Assembly (NCBI RefSeq): GCF_030398385.1
Contig: NZ_JAOAOQ010000008.1
Coordinates: 120,559 to 184,558, forward strand
Length of the DNA: 64,000 nucleotides
DNA from: Aquibium sp. ELW1220
GTDB lineage: Bacteria > Pseudomonadota > Alphaproteobacteria > Rhizobiales > Rhizobiaceae
Direction: 5' to 3'
Both the position numbers and the translations under genes were made by a program. The notes beneath the pieces are model-generated. The model ran no database searches, was not told where the DNA came from, and saw only the letters and a list, made by a program, of their open reading frames with translations. Of this stretch, positions 1 through 7,635 are shown in pieces (within the stretch, counting starts at the first letter, position 1; each line of letters opens with the position of its first letter).

Positions 1-1
1 G

Positions 2-1174
2 ACCGTCTCGAGCGTCTCCGCTCCTCTGGTCAGCTTCATTCTCGTCAACTGGAACTACGGCCGCTATGTCGGCGCGACCATCGATTCCATCATTCGCCAG
101 ACCTATTCCCATTTCGAATGCCTTGTCGTCGACAATGGCTCGACCGACGAGAGCGTCGAGATCATCCGCCGCCACATCGGCGACGATGCCCGCTTCCGAG
201 TTCTCCGGCTGGACGAAAACATCGGCCAACTGGGAGCCGCGCTGATCGCCCTCGACGAGATCAATGGCCAGTTCGTGACGATCGTCGACGCGGACGACGA
301 GCTCTTTCCGGACTTCGCGTCGATACACGTCCAAGTCCACCTGGCATCAAAGCGAAGCGTCGGGATAACGTCCAGCAACGTGTGCGAGGTCGATGGCGCG
401 GGAACGGCCCTGACATCGTCCTACCACATGATCGACATCCATCAGGAGCATGCGCGGAAGGGTTTGCGGGCCGGCTCGACGGTCCTGCGCCTCGCGACCG
501 TCAGCGACGAGGCCTTCGCCGAACTGGACCGTCTGACGGCGTTCGTTCCGAGCCGCATCAAAGGCTGGCTCTGGTCTCCAGGCACCGGCAACATGATGCG
601 CAGATCGATTGCCGAACTGATGAAGTTCAAGCCGGAACAGCGCAAGGTAATGCGGGCGGCCGATGCGCATTTCCTGCCGCTCTGCCACGCATTCGCCGGA
701 ACGGCGCTCATCGACATCCCGCTGTCCACCTACCGGATCCACGGCCAGAACTATTTTGCGAGTCGGGAGTCGATAACCGGCATCAGGAGCGGGACGGCCG
801 AATTCGTCGAGAAGAGCAAGCTCGACATGTACCAGAGCATCGACCACCTGCTGAAGAATGCCGGCCACAACAGCTGGCTCCTTGCCGATGATTTCTGGCG
901 CGTCATCGATCAGGCGACATGGCGAAATTCGAGCGAGCTGCAGGATTTCTATCGAACCCCGCTGGGCATCGACATCTTCCTGCGAAACGCGCCCGCCCTT
1001 CGACAGGCGGTCGGCGACCGCGTTTTCGTCCGCAATGTCTTCGCGCGATTCGGCTTCCGCCTGGGACGCCGGATCGTCGCGACGGGTTTCGGTGGTCAGA
1101 TACCCCTCCAGGCATGGCTCCAGGGCCTGAGAATCGCCATGAGCAGGAGACGGTCCAGGGCCCTCCTGCACTGA
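2..1174 (+). CDS. Family 2 glycosyltransferase (5' end cut by window)
   Basis: The open frame enters from the left edge without a start codon, so the N-terminus is missing and at least 390 residues remain. It begins with a GT-A fold: a strand ending in VNWNYG, the LVVDNGSTD nucleotide-sugar motif at about residues 44-52, and VDADDE at about 96-101, which is the DXD metal site. A family 2 glycosyltransferase moves a sugar from a nucleotide donor to a growing glycan at the cytoplasmic face of the membrane. The C-terminal half, with a basic RRRSRALLH end, is not diagnostic. Donor and acceptor cannot be told, and there is no neighbour on this strand to help. Confidence 0.85.
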   Translation, partial: TVSSVSAPLVSFILVNWNYGRYVGATIDSIIRQTYSHFECLVVDNGSTDESVEIIRRHIGDDARFRVLRLDENIGQLGAALIALDEINGQFVTIVDADDELFPDFASIHVQVHLASKRSVGITSSNVCEVDGAGTALTSSYHMIDIHQEHARKGLRAGSTVLRLATVSDEAFAELDRLTAFVPSRIKGWLWSPGTGNMMRRSIAELMKFKPEQRKVMRAADAHFLPLCHAFAGTALIDIPLSTYRIHGQNYFASRESITGIRSGTAEFVEKSKLDMYQSIDHLLKNAGHNSWLLADDFWRVIDQATWRNSSELQDFYRTPLGIDIFLRNAPALRQAVGDRVFVRNVFARFGFRLGRRIVATGFGGQIPLQAWLQGLRIAMSRRRSRALLH

Positions 1175-1265
1175 TCTATCGGGGTCGTCGCAGACCTGCA
1201 CGCGCGCGCCAGCACCGGGCGGCGTCTCGATGGCACTGTCCGAAAGGGACGGACCGACCCGCCGG

Positions 1266-1472
1266 TCAAAGCTCGAGCAGTTTTCTCAGCTCACCGGTAT
1301 CGAAAACAAGATCCTCGCCAAGCTGCCGCGCAAACCCGTCGAACCCGGCTGTCCTGATCGCTTCGAAGGTGTATGCAGTGTACAGCACCTTCTGATCGTC
1401 GCCGTGATGGCGGTAGACGGACATGCGCCCGCTTTCCTCCTCGATCATGATCGTATGGCTCCGTCTCGTCAT
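1266..1472 (-). CDS. Small unknown protein, 68 aa
   Basis: I do not recognise the family. The start is set at the ATG giving MTRRSHTIMIEEES, because the 52 codons upstream read as low-complexity basic sequence typical of a shadow frame, while the chosen part alternates strands and helices like a folded domain (VYRHHGDDQKVLYTAYTFEA, then FDGFARQLGEDLVFDTGELRKLLEL). It has no signal peptide or membrane segment. The gene is convergent with the glycosyltransferase and about 230 bases downstream of the Fe-S protein gene, so it is probably a separate unit. Confidence 0.5.
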   Translation of the reverse strand: MTRRSHTIMIEEESGRMSVYRHHGDDQKVLYTAYTFEAIRTAGFDGFARQLGEDLVFDTGELRKLLEL

Positions 1473-1702
1473 TTCCCATGCTCCAGGCGGCCTTGCTTGC
1501 AAAGCCGCGCTTGATCGCCTCGGGCGGCAGGCGCCCTTCATCCCGCGCAGGCACCTGTTCTGGGCTTTCGTCCAGCCCCGCAAGCGCACCGCCCCCTCCA
1601 TCATCGGTTGCCATGCCTTCATCCGCAACCCGCAGTTCGCGCGGACATTGCCTCTCTTGGCGCCGCCGGGGTTCGCCGAAACCGCACGGCGCAGACGGCC
1701 CT

Positions 1703-2395
1703 TCAGGACCGGCCCGCAAACGCCGCCATGTGAAAAGCCTGCTGCTCGGGCGCGTAGCGATATGCGTGCCCCACGGGGCAGGCCCTGCGGTCGAGGCAGC
1801 CGCCGGAGGCGCAGGACTTTCCCACTGGCGAGCGGACATGGCCGAGGCAGGCCTCATAGGCGAATCCGGCTTCCCCATGGGCGCCGACCGGACAGGCCTT
1901 CAGGCAGGGTTTTCCGATACATGCGTCGCAGGGATGATGCTTCGATTGAGGTTCGACCTGGCCGAGCCCCAGCGGGGCGTCGAACAGCAGCGCTCCCCTG
2001 TAGGCGTGCCAGGGTCCGAAGACCGGATGCATGAGGATGCCGAGCGGCGACGGCCGTAGCCCTTCGGCGCGCATCGCCCAGGCCTGGAAGGGCAGCCAGG
2101 GCCTGTCCGAGGGCGAGACGGCGCGGGCGCCGAAGCGCGCCGCCACGCCGCCGATCACCACGCGCGACCAGGCGTCGAGCGGATCGGGCAAGCCCGCCGG
2201 CTGCGTCGCCCGCCAGGCGGCGAAGGCCGGCCAGATCGAGGAGCCGGCATGGCCGACGAGCAGCACGGCGCGGGCCGGCGCTCCGGACGGACCGGGCGGC
2301 ACGGCTTCATCCTTGCCGAAGTCGATGCCGCCGCGCGCGATCAGCCCGTGAAAGGCGAGCGCGGCCGCGATTCCGTGGTGATCGATCGCATCCAT
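1703..2395 (-). CDS. 4Fe-4S cluster-binding protein
   Basis: A 230-residue protein with a cysteine-rich C-terminal third. CDACIGKPCLKACPVGA fits CxxCx(4)CxxxCP, and a second group C..CASGGCLDRRACPVG follows, as in two-cluster ferredoxin domains. The N-terminal two thirds (LVGHAGSSIWPAF, then DPLDAWSRVVIGGVA) resemble the cluster-bearing redox proteins related to epoxyqueuosine reductase, though the match is loose. It would act as a cytoplasmic electron carrier or small reductase; partner and substrate are unknown. The start is the ATG giving MDAIDHHGIAAAL; the frame stays open far upstream, but that sequence is a shadow of the hydrolase and cytochrome genes. Confidence 0.7.
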   Translation of the reverse strand: MDAIDHHGIAAALAFHGLIARGGIDFGKDEAVPPGPSGAPARAVLLVGHAGSSIWPAFAAWRATQPAGLPDPLDAWSRVVIGGVAARFGARAVSPSDRPWLPFQAWAMRAEGLRPSPLGILMHPVFGPWHAYRGALLFDAPLGLGQVEPQSKHHPCDACIGKPCLKACPVGAHGEAGFAYEACLGHVRSPVGKSCASGGCLDRRACPVGHAYRYAPEQQAFHMAAFAGRS

Positions 2396-2439
2396 CCGGC
2401 TGGCCTCCTGCCCTCGCGCCAAGGCCTCCCGACCCCGCC

Positions 2440-3216
2440 TCAGGCCGCCAGCGTCTCGGAAAACAGCGTGACCAGCCGCTTCCAGTGGCGCTCGGCGCCG
2501 GCTGCGTCGAAGACGGAGTGGTCGGGCACGCACCAGCCATGCTTGGTGCCGGCATAGTTCTCGATGACGTGGTCGACCTCGGCGGTGCGCAACGCCTCGG
2601 CTAGCTTGCCCGCCTGCTCCGGCGGGAAGGACCCGTCGACGCCCGCCGCACCGACGTAGATCCGCGCCTTCATCTTCGCCGCGTGCCGGTGCGGACTGTC
2701 TTCGGCATCGGCGGCGAGGTTGCCGCCATGGAAGCTCGCCGCGGCGGCGATGCGGTCGGGCCAGGCCGCAGCGACATTGAGCGCGCGGGCGCCGCCCATG
2801 CAGTAGCCGGTGACGCCGACCGGACCGGAAAATCCTTCCGCCGACAGCGCGTCGAGAAAGGCGCCGGTGTCGGCGATCGTCAGGGCCTGCGTGGTCGCGC
2901 GCAGCATGCCGAAAAGCCGCTCCTTGGTCGCCTCGTCGGAAAAGGCGGTCTTCGGCTCGAACACCGGCCTGTCGCCGAAGCGATGGAACAGGTCCGGCAC
3001 GAGCACCGCGTAACCGGCCGCGACCAGCCTTTCGGCCATGGCGTCGAGCGCCGGGCGCGGGCCGAAGATGTCCATGAACAGGATGACGGCGGCCTTCGCC
3101 CCGCCGTCGGGAATGAACAGGCCGGCGCGGCAGGGGCCGTCGGCGGTGGCGATGTCGATCATGCGCTTGGTCAAGGCAACGGCTCCGGGCGTTCGTGCTC
3201 GCACATCTTGTCGCAT
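2440..3216 (-). CDS. Dienelactone hydrolase family protein
   Basis: An alpha/beta hydrolase of the carboxymethylenebutenolidase type. The nucleophile elbow is GVTGYCMGG, with cysteine in place of serine as expected for this family. The catalytic histidine lies in GTKHGWCVP, and the acid is probably in GAAGVDGSF. Family members hydrolyse dienelactones in chlorocatechol breakdown, but many act on other esters, so the substrate is open. The start could be the ATG used here or the later one at 3162 (MIDIATADG), which fits the usual family N-terminus; neither has a strong ribosome site. It is cytoplasmic, with no signal peptide. It lies 51 bases after the cytochrome b561 gene on the same strand. 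Confidence 0.85.
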   Translation of the reverse strand: MRQDVRARTPGAVALTKRMIDIATADGPCRAGLFIPDGGAKAAVILFMDIFGPRPALDAMAERLVAAGYAVLVPDLFHRFGDRPVFEPKTAFSDEATKERLFGMLRATTQALTIADTGAFLDALSAEGFSGPVGVTGYCMGGARALNVAAAWPDRIAAAASFHGGNLAADAEDSPHRHAAKMKARIYVGAAGVDGSFPPEQAGKLAEALRTAEVDHVIENYAGTKHGWCVPDHSVFDAAGAERHWKRLVTLFSETLAA

Positions 3217-3267
3217 TGCCGTGCCGCCGGTCGCAAGCCTCCGTCGGCCGCTTCGCCGACGGCAGCG

Positions 3268-3801
3268 TCAGGCCGCGCTGCGTTCCGGCCGCAGCATGCG
3301 CGTCAGCACGTCGGTCTTCTTGACGAAATGCTGCACCAGCGCGCCGGCCACGTGCAGCGCCACCGCGATGACGATCACCGGCTTGGCGAAGTGGTGTATG
3401 GTGCCCGCGAGTTCGACCCCTCCGAACCAGGCGGCGCCGCCACTGACCGGCATGGCAAGGATGACGAGGTAGAGCACCCCGTGCACGGCATGGGCGATCG
3501 CGGTCTGGAGCCTGCTCTGGCCGGAGGGAAGCGGCGGCGCGCCGTGGGTGACGCGCAGGAACAGCCGGATCACGGCCAGCGCGAACACGCCCATGCCGAT
3601 CGCGACATGAACATTGGCGGCGAAGAGATCGGCCTCGGCGGGCGTCGTTCCCTCGCGGAACGCCTTCCAGGCGGGTCCGATGTTCTCGCCCATCACCACT
3701 TGGAACAGCACCATGGCGGCCATGATCCAGTGCAGGGCGATCTGGGCGGCGGAATAGCCGGCGGGACGGACGGATGAGACGGGAGCAACGATGGCTGGCA
3801 T
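3268..3801 (-). CDS. Cytochrome b561 family protein
   Basis: A 177-residue integral membrane cytochrome with four hydrophobic segments. Haem-ligand histidines sit at IALHWIMA in the first helix, ANVHVAIG in the second, AHAVHGVL in the third and VALHVAG in the fourth, the two-haem arrangement of prokaryotic b561 proteins. Such proteins pass electrons between the quinone pool and superoxide or periplasmic partners. The length is normal and the start ATG is followed by a short soluble N-terminus before helix one. It is probably first in a unit with the downstream hydrolase gene. Confidence 0.9.
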   Translation of the reverse strand: MPAIVAPVSSVRPAGYSAAQIALHWIMAAMVLFQVVMGENIGPAWKAFREGTTPAEADLFAANVHVAIGMGVFALAVIRLFLRVTHGAPPLPSGQSRLQTAIAHAVHGVLYLVILAMPVSGGAAWFGGVELAGTIHHFAKPVIVIAVALHVAGALVQHFVKKTDVLTRMLRPERSAA

Positions 3802-4090
3802 GGTCGGGACCTTTCGAACCCTCTCGCAGGAGGCGCTTCACGATGTCCCGGAGGCTAGGCCGCACGGTTGATCCAGGACAAGCCGCGCAACGTTTCGCAA
3901 GGTAAAGTTCTGTAAAGTTCGCCGACCGGAGGCAGTCGCCCGCCCGTCTGGTCCGGCCGGCAGCGGACGCGGGCCGGCATCGCCGGCACGCGGCCGCTCA
4001 GCGCGGCTTCTTCGGTCCGGAGAAGGCGGTTCTCCAGACTTCCTTGTGGATCAGATCGGCCACTTTAGCCCGGCCTGTATCGGGCTCGCT
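3802..4090. other. Intergenic region without a gene
   Basis: Upstream of the cytochrome b561 start and downstream of the mttB-like stop. It holds a doubled GTAAAGTTC (near 3902-3920) that could be part of the b561 promoter or operator. No coding frame is convincing. Confidence 0.35.
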
Positions 4091-5683
4091 TCAAGTGAAG
4101 GCGTCGGGCATGGACTGCTTCTTGGTCGCGATGAAGTCGCGCAGGCCCTCGGCGATGCCCTCGTCGAGGGCCGGCGCCTCGTAGGTCTCGAGCCAGCGGC
4201 GGGCGAGGTCGTTGGCGCGCTGCTCCGCCCGCTTCTCGCCCTCGGCCTGCCACTGCTCGTAGGAATTGTTGTCGGCGATCGACGAGCGGTAGAAGGCCGA
4301 CTGGAAATTGGCCTGTGTGTGCGAGCAGCCGAGATAGTGGCTGCCGGGGCCGACCTCGCGGATGGCGTCCATCGCCTGGCCGTTCTCGGACAGGTCGACG
4401 CCGGCGGCGAGCTTCTGCTGCATGCCGAGCTGATCGATGTCCATCATGAACTTCTCGTAGCAGGAGGCGAGCCCGCCCTCGAGCCAGCCTGCCGCGTGCA
4501 GCACGAAGTTGGTACCGGCGAGCAGCGTCGAGGTCAGCGTGTTGGCGCTCTCGTAGGCGGCCTGCGCGTCGGGGATCTTGGAGGCGCAGAGCGAGCCGCC
4601 GGTGCGGAAGGGCAGGCCCAGACGCCGCGCCAGCTGGCCGGCGCCGTAGGAGACCAGCGTCGGCTCCGGCGTGCCAAAGGTCGGCGCGCCCGATTGCATC
4701 GAGATCGAGGAGGCGAAGGTGCCGAACAGCACCGGCGCACCCGGCCGCACGAGCTGGGTGAAGGCAGCCCCCGCCAGCACCTCGGCCAGCACCTGCGTCA
4801 GCGTGCCGGCGACGGTGACCGGGCTCATCGCTCCCGCCAGGATGAAGGGCGTGATGATGGTGGCCTGGTTGTTGCGGGCATAGACCTTGGCCGCGCCCAG
4901 CATGGTCTCGTCGAAGACCATCGGCGAATTGGCGTTGATCAGGTTGATGATGACGGTGTTGTTCTCGACGAAATCGGCGCCGAACAGGATCTTGGCCATC
5001 GCCACCGTATCCTCGGCCCGCTCCGGCGCCGTCACCGAGCCCATGAAGGGCTTGTCCGACAGCGTCATGTGGGCGTGGATCATGTCGAGATGGCGCTTGT
5101 TGACCGGCACGTCGACCGGCTCGCACACCGTGCCGCCCGAATGGTGCAGCGACGGCGCCATGTAGGTGAGCTTCACGAAGTTGCGGAAATCCTCGATCGT
5201 GGCATAGCGCCGGTTGCCGTCGAGGTCGCGCACGAAGGGCGGGCCGTAGACCGGCGCGAAGACGGTGGCGTCGCCGCCGATCTGGACGGAGCGCTCGGGA
5301 TTGCGGGCGTGCTGGGTGAAGACCGACGGCGCGCTCTTCAGCAGCGAGCGCGGCAGGCCCCTGGGGAAGTGGACACGCTCGCCCTTCACGTCGGCGCCCG
5401 CGTCGCGCCACATCTGCAGCGCCTCGGCATCGTCGCGGAACTCGATGCCGATCTCTTCCAGCACCGTGTCGGCATTGGCCTCGATCAGCGACAGGCCCTC
5501 CTCGTCGAGGACCTCGTAGACCTTGATCCGCCGCAGGATGTAGGGCTGCTGCAGGCCGGGCCCGCCACCGGACCGTGCGGCACGCCGTGCCGATGCTCCG
5601 CCGCGGTCGCCGCGCGCGCGCCGCGCCGTGCCGGCGGCTTGCTCCACTGCCAGATTCTCGTCCATGGGTTCGCTTCCCGACAT
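4091..5683 (-). CDS. MttB-family corrinoid methyltransferase, non-pyrrolysine
   Basis: About 530 residues across the trimethylamine methyltransferase (MttB) superfamily, a TIM-barrel family that moves a methyl group from a quaternary or tertiary amine to the Co(I) of a corrinoid protein. The frame has no in-frame amber codon, so this is a non-pyrrolysine member, like the glycine betaine, proline betaine and carnitine methyltransferases MtgB, MtpB and MtcB. Conserved-looking stretches are LHHSGGTVCEPVDVP, FVENNTVIINLINANSP and GTPEPTLVSYGAGQLARRLG. The start is the ATG giving MSGSEPMDENL; MDENL at 5665 is an alternative. It is divergent from the corrinoid protein gene, sharing a 234-base control region. 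The substrate is inferred to be a betaine from the dehydrogenase genes in the window. Confidence 0.88.
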   Translation of the reverse strand: MSGSEPMDENLAVEQAAGTARRARGDRGGASARRAARSGGGPGLQQPYILRRIKVYEVLDEEGLSLIEANADTVLEEIGIEFRDDAEALQMWRDAGADVKGERVHFPRGLPRSLLKSAPSVFTQHARNPERSVQIGGDATVFAPVYGPPFVRDLDGNRRYATIEDFRNFVKLTYMAPSLHHSGGTVCEPVDVPVNKRHLDMIHAHMTLSDKPFMGSVTAPERAEDTVAMAKILFGADFVENNTVIINLINANSPMVFDETMLGAAKVYARNNQATIITPFILAGAMSPVTVAGTLTQVLAEVLAGAAFTQLVRPGAPVLFGTFASSISMQSGAPTFGTPEPTLVSYGAGQLARRLGLPFRTGGSLCASKIPDAQAAYESANTLTSTLLAGTNFVLHAAGWLEGGLASCYEKFMMDIDQLGMQQKLAAGVDLSENGQAMDAIREVGPGSHYLGCSHTQANFQSAFYRSSIADNNSYEQWQAEGEKRAEQRANDLARRWLETYEAPALDEGIAEGLRDFIATKKQSMPDAFT

Positions 5684-5917
5684 GAGTTCAGGCCCTTTCC
5701 GGCCATTGGCCCGGATCGTAGTGATGGACCATCGCCGAACCGTCCCGGCAACGCCAGGGACTGTCGCAAAATCGACACCGTCGCATGATGATTTCCAGTC
5801 GCTTTCGTCGCGTCTCAAGTCGCAAATCGACTATGAATGCCCTGCCCTTGCCGAATACACATTGGCCACTGTCCGGGAGCGTGACCGAACGCCCCGAAGC
5901 ATCCTCTGGAGCCCACG
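5684..5917. promoter_or_regulatory. Divergent control region with two matching dyads
   Basis: This 234-base region lies between the mttB-like gene (minus) and the corrinoid-protein gene (plus), so both promoters must be here or nearby. It holds two related dyads: TGTCGCAAAATCGACA at 5762-5777 and AGTCGCAAATCGACT at 5818-5832. They share the core GTCGCAAA(A)TCGAC and lie about 55 bases apart centre to centre, which suits a regulator bound at two sites. The GlxA/GbdR-like regulator at 16095 and the LysR regulator at 14239 are candidates. The corrinoid gene has TCTGGAGCCCACG before its ATG, a usable ribosome site. Confidence 0.5.
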
Positions 5918-6616
5918 ATGTCCGACGACGAAATCATCCTTGCCGACCTGTCTGACGACGAACTCGTCCAGCAGATGCACGACGACCTCTACGACGGCCT
6001 CAAGGAGGAGATCGAGGAGGGAACCAACATCCTGCTGGAGCGCGGCTGGGCGCCTTACAAGGTGCTGACCGAGGCCCTGGTGGAGGGCATGCGGATCGTC
6101 GGCGAGGATTTCCGCGACGGCATCCTCTTCGTGCCCGAGGTGCTTTTGTCGGCCAACGCCATGAAGGCCGGCATGTTCATCCTGCGTCCGCTCCTGGCCG
6201 CCACCGGCGCGCCGAAGCAGGGCAAGATGGTGATCGGCACCGTCAAGGGCGACATCCATGACATCGGCAAGAACCTGGTCGGCATGATGATGGAAGGCGC
6301 CGGCTTCGACGTCATCGACCTCGGCATCAACAATCCCGTCGAGAAGTATCTCGACGCCATCGAGCGCGAGAAGCCGGACATCCTCGGCATGTCGGCGCTG
6401 CTGACCACGACCATGCCCTACATGAAGGTCGTGATCGACACGATGAAGGAAAAGGGCATCCGCGACGACTATGTCGTCCTCGTCGGCGGCGCGCCGCTCA
6501 ACGAGGAATTCGGCAAGGCCGTCGGCGCGGACGCCTATTGCCGCGACGCGGCCGTGGCGGTCGAGACCGCCAAGGAATACATGCGCCGCAAGCACAACCA
6601 GCGCGCCAACGCCTGA
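5918..6616 (+). CDS. Corrinoid (B12-binding) methyl carrier protein, MtbC/MtgC-like
   Basis: A 232-residue protein with the two domains of methyltransferase corrinoid proteins: a helical cap (residues 1 to about 90, acidic at the start) and a Rossmann-like B12 domain. The B12 signature DxHxxG is GDIHDIGKNL, with His114 the expected lower cobalt ligand, followed by the later GMSALLTTTMP and VLVGGAPLN segments. It would accept the methyl group from the divergent MttB-like enzyme and hand it to the methyl-H4folate methyltransferase at 8864. The length is normal for the family. First gene of the plus-strand accessory set. Confidence 0.93.
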   Translation: MSDDEIILADLSDDELVQQMHDDLYDGLKEEIEEGTNILLERGWAPYKVLTEALVEGMRIVGEDFRDGILFVPEVLLSANAMKAGMFILRPLLAATGAPKQGKMVIGTVKGDIHDIGKNLVGMMMEGAGFDVIDLGINNPVEKYLDAIEREKPDILGMSALLTTTMPYMKVVIDTMKEKGIRDDYVVLVGGAPLNEEFGKAVGADAYCRDAAVAVETAKEYMRRKHNQRANA

Positions 6617-6636
6617 GGCGACGCCTGGCCGCCGGC

Positions 6637-6795
6637 CTAGTCGGCGGCTTCGGCGACGTTCGCGCCGGCATTCTGGGTGGCGTCGACCGTGTTGGCGGTG
6701 TCCCGGCCGATGCCGCGGATGGTGTTGGCACAGCCCGTCGAGGCGAGCGCCATCACCGTGAGAACGGTCAGACGCGTGAGCAGGGAGGCAGTCAT
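6637..6795 (-). CDS. Entericidin-like small lipoprotein, 52 aa
   Basis: The protein opens with a basic, hydrophobic signal segment and a lipobox LASTGC, then the entericidin pattern CANTIRGIGRDTANTVDAT. It would be lipidated on the cysteine at about residue 22. Entericidin A/B are small cell-envelope lipoproteins linked to stress or programmed lysis; the role of alphaproteobacterial copies is unclear. AAGGAG lies seven bases before its ATG, a strong ribosome site. It is oddly placed, running against the plus-strand methyltransferase genes, and its ATG overlaps that of the DUF1638 gene by two bases on the opposite strand. Confidence 0.78.
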   Translation of the reverse strand: MTASLLTRLTVLTVMALASTGCANTIRGIGRDTANTVDATQNAGANVAEAAD

Positions 6796-7459
6796 GGGAA
6801 GTCTCCTTGAAGAGGTTGGCTCGGGTCCGAGCCGATACCAACGCGCGGAGCCCGATAAGGTTCTCGTCATGGCCTGCGGCATGCTCGCCCGCGAAGTGCT
6901 CGCGGTGAAGGAGCGCCTTGGCCTCGACCATCTCGAACTCACCTGCCTGCCGGCCGAATTCCACTTCCACCCCGACCGCATCGCCCCGGCCATCGACGCC
7001 GCCATCGTCAAGGCGAAGGCACAGGGCCATGCCAACATCTTCGTCGGCTATGCCGACTGCGGCACGGGCGGCCTGCTCGACCGCGTCTGCGAGAAGCACG
7101 GCGTGGCGCGGATGGAAGGCCCGCACTGCTTCGCCTTCTACCAGGGCATGGTCGCCTTCGAGGCGATCGCCGACGACGACATGACGTCGTTCTACATGAC
7201 CGACTTCCTCTGCCGCCAGTTCGACGCCTTCTTCATGAAGCCGCTGGGACTCGACCGCCATCCCGAGCTGATCGCCGACTTCTTCGGCAATTACGAGAAG
7301 CTCGTCTACCTCGCCCAGACCGAGGACCCGGCGCTGGAGGCCGTGGCGCGGGATGCGGCGCGGCTGCTCGGCCTCGCCTACGAAAAGCGAATCACCGGCT
7401 ATGGCGACCTGGTGCCGGCGCTTGCGGCTGCCGCAGGCCGATCCGGGTCGGCTTCCTGA
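6794..7459 (+). CDS. DUF1638 domain protein of the corrinoid methyltransferase cluster
   Basis: About 221 residues of the DUF1638 family, which has no established function and is often found next to mttB/corrinoid genes in alphaproteobacteria and methanogens. Several cysteines sit in short conserved-looking motifs: MACGML, LTCLPAEFHFHP, YADCGTGGLLD, GPHCFAFY and FLCRQFD. With the histidines of FHFHP they could bind a metal or corrinoid (inference). The ATG used here has GGGAGG six bases upstream; the frame stays open further left, but that part is antisense to the entericidin gene. An internal ATG at 6869 (MACGML) is a later alternative. It follows the corrinoid gene with the lipoprotein gene in between. 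Confidence 0.85.
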   Translation: MGSLLEEVGSGPSRYQRAEPDKVLVMACGMLAREVLAVKERLGLDHLELTCLPAEFHFHPDRIAPAIDAAIVKAKAQGHANIFVGYADCGTGGLLDRVCEKHGVARMEGPHCFAFYQGMVAFEAIADDDMTSFYMTDFLCRQFDAFFMKPLGLDRHPELIADFFGNYEKLVYLAQTEDPALEAVARDAARLLGLAYEKRITGYGDLVPALAAAAGRSGSAS

Positions 7460-7635
7460 CCGTCATTGCGCGCTTCATCAATACGCCCGATTCGAGGTTC
7501 TAGCTGATCCATGTCCGGCGCGCGTCGGTCGCGTGCCGATGACCCGGCCGCGGCGGCGACAAATCCGCTGGCGCAAGCTGTCATCAAGGATTAACGGCCA
7601 TTGTCGCATAAGCGGACGGGGCAAGGCGCAAGCGC

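Noticed and set aside
4091..5683. Pyrrolysine-containing MttB
   Set aside because: The frame has no internal amber codon and no pyl genes are in the window.
4046..5788. Long plus-strand frame (580 codons) opposite the mttB-like gene
   Set aside because: It mirrors the minus-strand gene and translates to low-complexity Arg/Gly/His-rich sequence; high GC makes such antisense frames common here.
5865..5890. Cobalamin riboswitch before the corrinoid gene, from GGCCACTGTCCGGGAG
   Set aside because: Only one short box matches; the B12 box and the rest of the conserved core are not found.
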